Source: an uncultured candidate division Zixibacteria bacterium (GTDB lineage Bacteria > Zixibacteria > MSB-5A5 > GN15 > FEB-12). Taken from it: a stretch of 9,293 bases of DNA. Every line of letters starts with the position of its first letter. Position 1 is the stretch's first letter. The notes below the pieces were generated by a model. The model worked only from the letters and a program-made list of their open reading frames with translations, did no database searches and had not been told where the DNA came from. Both the position numbers and the translations under genes were made by a program. Positions 4,788-9,293 of this stretch are shown here, one piece after another. The stretch is taken from positions 1 to 9,293 of the forward strand of contig CAJVYT010000153.1 of NCBI GenBank assembly GCA_913009765.1, in the 5' to 3' direction.

Positions 4788-6705
4788 ACTAGGCAGTTTA
4801 TGGGTATCGCTAGGACTGAATAGCGCGGAGTTTGATAAGAGAATATCAAAGTCCAGCCGTAAAGTCAGAAGGGCTGGGCGCAGGATGCGCAAGTCTTTTA
4901 TGAAAGTAGATAAGGCAATGCTCAGAACAACCAAATTAGTTGTTGGACTCGCTGGCCCCGCTGCTCTTGGGTTACTGGTTAAAAATTCGTTTGATACAAT
5001 TGACGCATTAGCAAAGACATCTGATAAGTTAGGAATAATGACTGATAAACTTGCAGGTCTACAACATGCTGCAAATATAACAGGTGTTGAGCAAAAGACA
5101 CTTGAAAAGTCATTAACAAAAATGCAGAAAGCTATCTTTGATGCTGACCGCGGGCTATTAACTTACAGCCAACACTTTGACACCTTAAATATATCAACCA
5201 AAGATTTGATGAAGCTCAAGCCTGATGAGCAGTTCAAAGTTATTGGAGACGCATTAAACAAAGTAGGAAACCAGACTTTAAAGACTGCCATTGCTTATGA
5301 TGTTTTTGGTGGTCGCGGTACTGCTTTAATTAATACCCTTGCCCTCGGTACAGAAGGGCTTAACAAGATGCAGAAAGAAGCTGAGGCGCTTGGCCTCGCT
5401 GTTAGTCGTGTTGATGCTGCTAAGATTGAAGAAACAAACGATGCATTCCAAAGAGCGATGGGTGTAGTTAAGGGCGTAGGTAATACCATTGCAGTCGAAC
5501 TTGCTCCTATGTTAACAAGCGTGGCCGATATGTTCACTAATGCAGCGATAGAATCAAAAGGATTTAAAGACGAGGTAAACAGCGGCGTTGGAATAGTAGT
5601 TAAGGGTCTTGGTAAGGTTGGCGATGCCCTGCGTATTATGGAGATAGGCTGGAAAACTATTAACGTGGTATTTCAGGGATTTATTGCGGCAGCAGTCACC
5701 GGTATGGCAAAGCTAGGCGAAGGCGTGGCTACCTTTGCCAATTTGTTAGGTGCAAAGACTCGCGTTAAGCCAGAGTTTTTAGAGTTCGCAGAAGCTACTC
5801 GCGGTGTATTGGCTGAAACAACTGCAGAATTAGCTATCTTAACTTTAAAACCTATGCCTTCAAAGAATATTGAAGAATGGTCAATCAAGGTTAAGGCGGC
5901 AGCAGAACAAGCAGGTCAATCTGTTGCTGGCGCATTATCTGGTGGTAGCAGCAAAGAGGCTGTAAATAAAATGTCTGCTGCTCAGGATGCTAATCTAGTA
6001 AGACAAGTAGAAGCCTTGAGACAGTCAACTCTAACAGAAGAACAAATACTAATTGAGAAATACGACAAAGCCAAAGAGATGTTAATTTTGGCAGAGCAGA
6101 ACAAAATAGATACGTTAATTCCATTTCAAGATTTGCGTGAGAAAATGGAAATTGAACATCAAAGACGACTTGGCAAGATTAAGGCAGATCAGGCAGCCGA
6201 TGACAAAAAGATGCAAGTATCACAAATGTCTGATGGTATGCAGATAGTCGGGCAGTTGCTAGCAACAGCAGCAGCACTAAACGAAGCAAGAAGCAGAAAG
6301 GCATTTGAGCAAAGTAAGAACTTACAGAAAGCTTCGATTATCATTAATACGGCCAGTGCAGCCATGAAGGCTTATAATAGCGCATCTAATCCATGGGTCG
6401 GCGCCGCTCTCGCAGCTATGGTGGTCGCTGCTGGTGCAATACAACTGCAAAAGGTTAACAGCACAAGTTATTCTGGTGGTGGCACAGTCGGCTCTGCCCC
6501 TGCTGCACCATTGAGCGGTAATAGCAATAGTCAAAATAATACCCAGCAAGCAGATTCAGGTACGACTCAGCAAACACAGCAGACTATTCAGCCCATCAAG
6601 GTAACAGTTAATCTTGACGGTCGGCCAATTATTGATACGGTTCAACAAGCCACCAGAGATGGCACAATAGAAATTGATGCAACATCGGTCAGGAGTGCCG
6701 CGTAA
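4780..6705 (+). CDS. Tail tape measure protein
   Basis: The 641-residue protein sets tail length and is ejected ahead of the DNA. It opens with MAKLGSLWVSLGLNSAEFDK, usual for this class, then a basic helix (21-50) and a hydrophobic stretch (53-67). SDKLGIMTDKLAGLQHAANI (81-100) and YDVFGGRGTALINTL (173-187) are recurring tape measure motifs. Weakly hydrophobic segments lie near 296-322. A charged coiled-coil-prone region covers about 405-515, followed by the typical ending KASIIINTASAAMKAY plus an Ala-rich hydrophobic segment (540-556), a Gly/Ser/Gln-rich linker (564-603) and a C-terminal beta-rich tail. It is short for the class; at roughly 0.15 nm per residue the tail would be near 95 nm. 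ATG 4780 follows AGGGG (4771-4775). No lysozyme or peptidase motif is seen. Confidence 0.93.
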   Translation: MAKLGSLWVSLGLNSAEFDKRISKSSRKVRRAGRRMRKSFMKVDKAMLRTTKLVVGLAGPAALGLLVKNSFDTIDALAKTSDKLGIMTDKLAGLQHAANITGVEQKTLEKSLTKMQKAIFDADRGLLTYSQHFDTLNISTKDLMKLKPDEQFKVIGDALNKVGNQTLKTAIAYDVFGGRGTALINTLALGTEGLNKMQKEAEALGLAVSRVDAAKIEETNDAFQRAMGVVKGVGNTIAVELAPMLTSVADMFTNAAIESKGFKDEVNSGVGIVVKGLGKVGDALRIMEIGWKTINVVFQGFIAAAVTGMAKLGEGVATFANLLGAKTRVKPEFLEFAEATRGVLAETTAELAILTLKPMPSKNIEEWSIKVKAAAEQAGQSVAGALSGGSSKEAVNKMSAAQDANLVRQVEALRQSTLTEEQILIEKYDKAKEMLILAEQNKIDTLIPFQDLREKMEIEHQRRLGKIKADQAADDKKMQVSQMSDGMQIVGQLLATAAALNEARSRKAFEQSKNLQKASIIINTASAAMKAYNSASNPWVGAALAAMVVAAGAIQLQKVNSTSYSGGGTVGSAPAAPLSGNSNSQNNTQQADSGTTQQTQQTIQPIKVTVNLDGRPIIDTVQQATRDGTIEIDATSVRSAA

Positions 6706-7469
6706 TGGCGGCGACCAGATTTATGTGGAATAACCTTGTAGATACGGCAACGATTACGGCATCAAGTGAGGACGCAGCCCTGCCTGGTTCAAACATTGCT
6801 AATGCTTTAAGAGCAAAAGTATGGCGCACAGCCACGGCATCAGTAAGTCCAGATGTGGCAACAGCCGAGAATATCGTAATTGATTTAGGGTCGGCCAAGG
6901 CCGTTACAAGTGTTATTTTACTTGACCATGACTTAACAGCAAGTGATACAGGGATAGTATTAGAAGGTAATGACTCTGATTCATGGGGTGCGCCATCTTT
7001 TAGTCAGCCTTTGACGAGGGTATCAGGTGTTATAGCTGCTTATTTTAGCTCTCAGTCTTATCGTTATTGGCGGGTGGCTTTTACCAAGTCAGCAGCAAGT
7101 GAAACAAGAGAAATTGGGAGAGTCTTCCTCGGTGCTTATGACACTTTACCAATCGCATCAATGAATATCTCACCAGTAGACACCAGCAAAACAACCAAGA
7201 CGATTGGTGGCCAGACTTACAACGACATTAGACCGATTTATGACGATGTGATGATCCAAACCCCGCCAATATTAAAAGCTACCTCTGACATTTTTAAAGC
7301 AATATTTGACTCAGTAGGGATGCACAAACCTTATTTCATATCAATAGACCATGATATTGAGCCGGTGGACTGGATTTATTACGTTAAAGCAAAATCTATT
7401 CCTTCATTTCTTCCGGCTATAACAACGACTTACTGGAAACTTTCTATTAATATGTCAGAGCAATTATGA
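6705..7469 (+). CDS. Distal tail protein with discoidin-like N-terminal domain
   Basis: This 254-residue protein lies where siphoviruses encode the distal tail protein that caps the tube and holds the baseplate. The N-terminal part (about 10-143) looks like an F5/8 type C (discoidin, galactose-binding-like) domain: TATITASSEDAALPGSNIAN (14-33), VWRT (39-42), ENIVIDLGSAKAVTSVILLD (55-74), and YRYWRVAF (119-126), ending in EIGRVFLG (136-143). The C-terminal part (about 155-254), with GGQTYNDIRPIYDDVMI (168-184), a helix (ATSDIFKAIFDSVG, 192-205) and KPYFISIDHD (208-217), resembles the domain of other distal tail proteins. Start ATG 6705 shares its A with the tape measure stop (TAATG); AGGAG at 6691-6695 is 9 nt upstream. 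The discoidin fold may bind host glycan, but in phage tails it may be purely structural. Confidence 0.68.
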   Translation: MAATRFMWNNLVDTATITASSEDAALPGSNIANALRAKVWRTATASVSPDVATAENIVIDLGSAKAVTSVILLDHDLTASDTGIVLEGNDSDSWGAPSFSQPLTRVSGVIAAYFSSQSYRYWRVAFTKSAASETREIGRVFLGAYDTLPIASMNISPVDTSKTTKTIGGQTYNDIRPIYDDVMIQTPPILKATSDIFKAIFDSVGMHKPYFISIDHDIEPVDWIYYVKAKSIPSFLPAITTTYWKLSINMSEQL

Positions 7470-9293
7470 CAGTAGCCACGGACTTAGTTCATCCAGATTT
7501 AAATAAAATTATGCTCGCAGAAGTAGTTTGTGGGCAGCAACTAACCATATGGGCTTTGTATTCAGAATCACCACAATTAACAACCTATTATTCAACCACA
7601 GCGCATAATGTAATAGATGTTGAAGAAAACGGTACAAGTTTAATCAGCAGAGCGTCTATTGCATTAGTCTCGGCGAATGCAGGTTCTTATTATTACGATT
7701 CAGTCAATGATCGTGTATACGTTCATACCACAGCATCGGCAGATGCACATACAGTCACTATTCAAGCCATGCTCCAGTTTTATTATTCTGATGCTGGCAA
7801 GCCAATTAATAGTCAATACTATGAGCCACGTTTAGAAGCGGTGCCTAATCTATCGTCAAGAATTGAGCAGAATTTTGGCGGAATCAGCCAAATCTCTGGC
7901 GGTCAAATGACGCTAAGTAACGCAGACGGGTTCTTTGATGATCTTGTTAATTTTGAATGGGATGCAGGATCAGTGACGTTAATGTTGGGAACAGAAGTCA
8001 ATGGCGTAGTCATGTCTTATGGTGACTATGAAACTATTGGAACATGGCTGATTGGTGACTGGACATTAAGCGATACGAAGTTAAGCATGACTCTGTCTGA
8101 ATACAAAATTAAAATTAAAAAGAAAATACCATTTACATTTTATGATAGAGCAACTTATCCAAATATAGAAAATGGGGATATTGGCAGACCGATCCAGATA
8201 GCTTACGGTATTATTAAAGGCGCAAGCCCTGTATTAATAGACGTAGGATTAATAAAGTTTAAAATAGCAGGACATGCGATTAATGAATTTGAACAGGTTA
8301 GAATCTTGAGCGAGAGTACAGAGGAATGGGAGATTAAGAGTTTTGAAACAACTGATTTAGCAAATGGTGAGTTTACTTTAGCCGAGGCCGACTGGGTTTA
8401 TAACCAAAGGGTAGCGATAGATTTTAAAGGCAAAGAGAGGTCAGCCGGTGTCTTGATGGACAACGCATCAGATATTGTAAAAGATATACTGGACACATAT
8501 TTAGGAGAGACAGCAAGCACAAATGATGCCAGCTTTACAACCGCTTATAATCGTCTCCATGGCGGGTCTATTTTTAAATCAACAGAATTAAAAACATACC
8601 GTGCGCTTGGAATTTATATTTGGGAAACCCAGCAAGTCAGTGAGATTATTGAAAAGATTAATATGTCTGTTGGTTCATATTTGTTTGCCAATACAGAAGG
8701 TGAATTTATATACCGCGTATTCTGGCCTTCCAAAAGTGAAGGGTTGAAAGAGTTTGACGACAAGGTAATAATAGAATTTTCAGAAGTAACAGAAACTCTG
8801 AATATATTTAGCAAATCACGTATTACTTATGATCATCGCTATGTGAGAGAATGGTCAGAGTTTAAAGAATTTGAAAACACAGAGAGTCAGTACCTCCATG
8901 ATGAAAGCTCTTTGAGACTGACAGAAAAAGAAACATACTTATATGACTCAGACGATGCCGAGATTTTAGCCGAAAGGGTAATCAATTACGAAGGGAAGCC
9001 GCTTAAAAAGTACATGATAACCGTACCCGCTAGAGAATCACTTTTATTGAGTCCCGGAGATGCAATAAACATGACCTATGCTCGCCATAATATTGAAGGT
9101 GTATTTGAGATACTTGAGGTTAGGCATAATCTGGTAGGTGGTACGTCTAGTCTTGTTTTAGGAGATTCCCACGGCCTAAAAGATGAGTCTGGTTTCTGGG
9201 TTAATGATTCTGATACATTACCAGTCCGGTTTGCTAATGAGGCCGGTTATGGAGCTGCATCACTTGTGTGGAATGATAACTGGTCAGATGCTA
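7466..9293 (+). CDS. Large hub-like tail protein (3' end outside window)
   Basis: From ATG 7466, overlapping the preceding stop as ATGA, one frame stays open to the right edge: 609 codons without a stop. The product is beta-rich. Recognisable parts are EPRLEAVPNLSSRIEQNFGG (about 120-140), a motif YPNIENGDIGRPIQIAYGII (about 231-250) that I associate with uncharacterised phage tail proteins, and a region with LLLSPGDAINMTY (about 526-538) followed by an EGVFEILEV strand. The latter resembles the Leu-x-Pro-Gly-Asp turn of baseplate hub (gp27-like) proteins. It follows the distal tail gene, as expected for a tail-tip hub or tail-associated protein that may carry the receptor-binding parts further downstream. 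No enzymatic motif is visible in the part shown. The hub assignment is inferred from position and weak motifs. Confidence 0.7.
   Translation, partial: MTVATDLVHPDLNKIMLAEVVCGQQLTIWALYSESPQLTTYYSTTAHNVIDVEENGTSLISRASIALVSANAGSYYYDSVNDRVYVHTTASADAHTVTIQAMLQFYYSDAGKPINSQYYEPRLEAVPNLSSRIEQNFGGISQISGGQMTLSNADGFFDDLVNFEWDAGSVTLMLGTEVNGVVMSYGDYETIGTWLIGDWTLSDTKLSMTLSEYKIKIKKKIPFTFYDRATYPNIENGDIGRPIQIAYGIIKGASPVLIDVGLIKFKIAGHAINEFEQVRILSESTEEWEIKSFETTDLANGEFTLAEADWVYNQRVAIDFKGKERSAGVLMDNASDIVKDILDTYLGETASTNDASFTTAYNRLHGGSIFKSTELKTYRALGIYIWETQQVSEIIEKINMSVGSYLFANTEGEFIYRVFWPSKSEGLKEFDDKVIIEFSEVTETLNIFSKSRITYDHRYVREWSEFKEFENTESQYLHDESSLRLTEKETYLYDSDDAEILAERVINYEGKPLKKYMITVPARESLLLSPGDAINMTYARHNIEGVFEILEVRHNLVGGTSSLVLGDSHGLKDESGFWVNDSDTLPVRFANEAGYGAASLVWNDNWSDA

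Noticed and set aside
4692..4934. Minus-strand frames opposite the chaperone and tape measure genes (also 5295-5537, 5673-5888, 6322-6549)
   Set aside because: They are antisense to a continuous, well-supported gene, with no motifs and no promoter or ribosome binding site that stands out.
6541..6595. CAG/CAA-rich stretch as a nucleotide repeat
   Set aside because: It encodes the Gln/Thr/Ser-rich linker near the tape measure C-terminus; units are irregular and are explained by amino acid composition.
8614..8814. 66-residue minus-strand frame in the right part
   Set aside because: It is antisense to the 609-codon tail gene, which has continuous coding character; no features of its own.
1..9293. 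tRNA genes, CRISPR arrays, insertion sequences, integrase or attachment sites
   Set aside because: I looked for these on both strands and saw none; the window is filled by the phage genes.

Overview
The window is a compact, single-strand piece of the late (virion structure) operon of a tailed bacteriophage with a long non-contractile tail (siphovirus type), either a free phage or a prophage. The evidence is gene content and order: head-tail connector, head-closure adaptor, HK97 gp10-like protein, tail-completion protein, tail tube protein, frameshifted tail-assembly chaperone pair, tape measure protein, distal tail protein and a large hub-like tail protein. All genes are on the + strand, and nearly every junction is an overlap or a gap of a few bases. 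The DNA is moderately AT-rich by eye and uses strong purine-rich ribosome binding sites. The host cannot be named from this sequence; a Gram-negative bacterium is a guess.

Left part (1-2019): the 3' end of a small helix-turn-helix protein, then a three-gene cassette that is not needed to build a virion. It encodes an FkbM-family methyltransferase, a small GT-A-like glycosyltransferase with a DxD motif, and a protein whose C-terminal half looks like a GT-B glycosyltransferase nucleotide-binding half. The third gene starts at a TTG and overlaps its neighbour by 43 nt. The cassette sits directly upstream of the connector genes and overlaps the first of them, so it should be made with the virion proteins. 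A role in modifying a virion or host-surface glycan is an inference.

Middle part (1998-3873): the neck genes (gp6-like connector, SPP1 gp16-like adaptor, HK97 gp10-like protein, DUF3168 tail-completion protein) and a 52-residue basic protein. The stop codon of this last gene lies in the loop of a good intrinsic terminator, in the only real intergenic gap of the window.

Right part (3903-9293): tail tube protein, then gpG-like chaperone with a canonical -1 slippery heptamer (A AAA AAC) directly before its stop. Slippage gives a gpGT-like fusion that ends 8 nt inside the tape measure gene. After the 641-residue tape measure come a distal tail protein with a discoidin-like N-terminal domain and a large hub-like tail protein that runs off the right edge (609 codons seen).

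I found no tRNA, CRISPR, insertion sequence, integrase or attachment site. There is no stretch of 300 bases without a gene.
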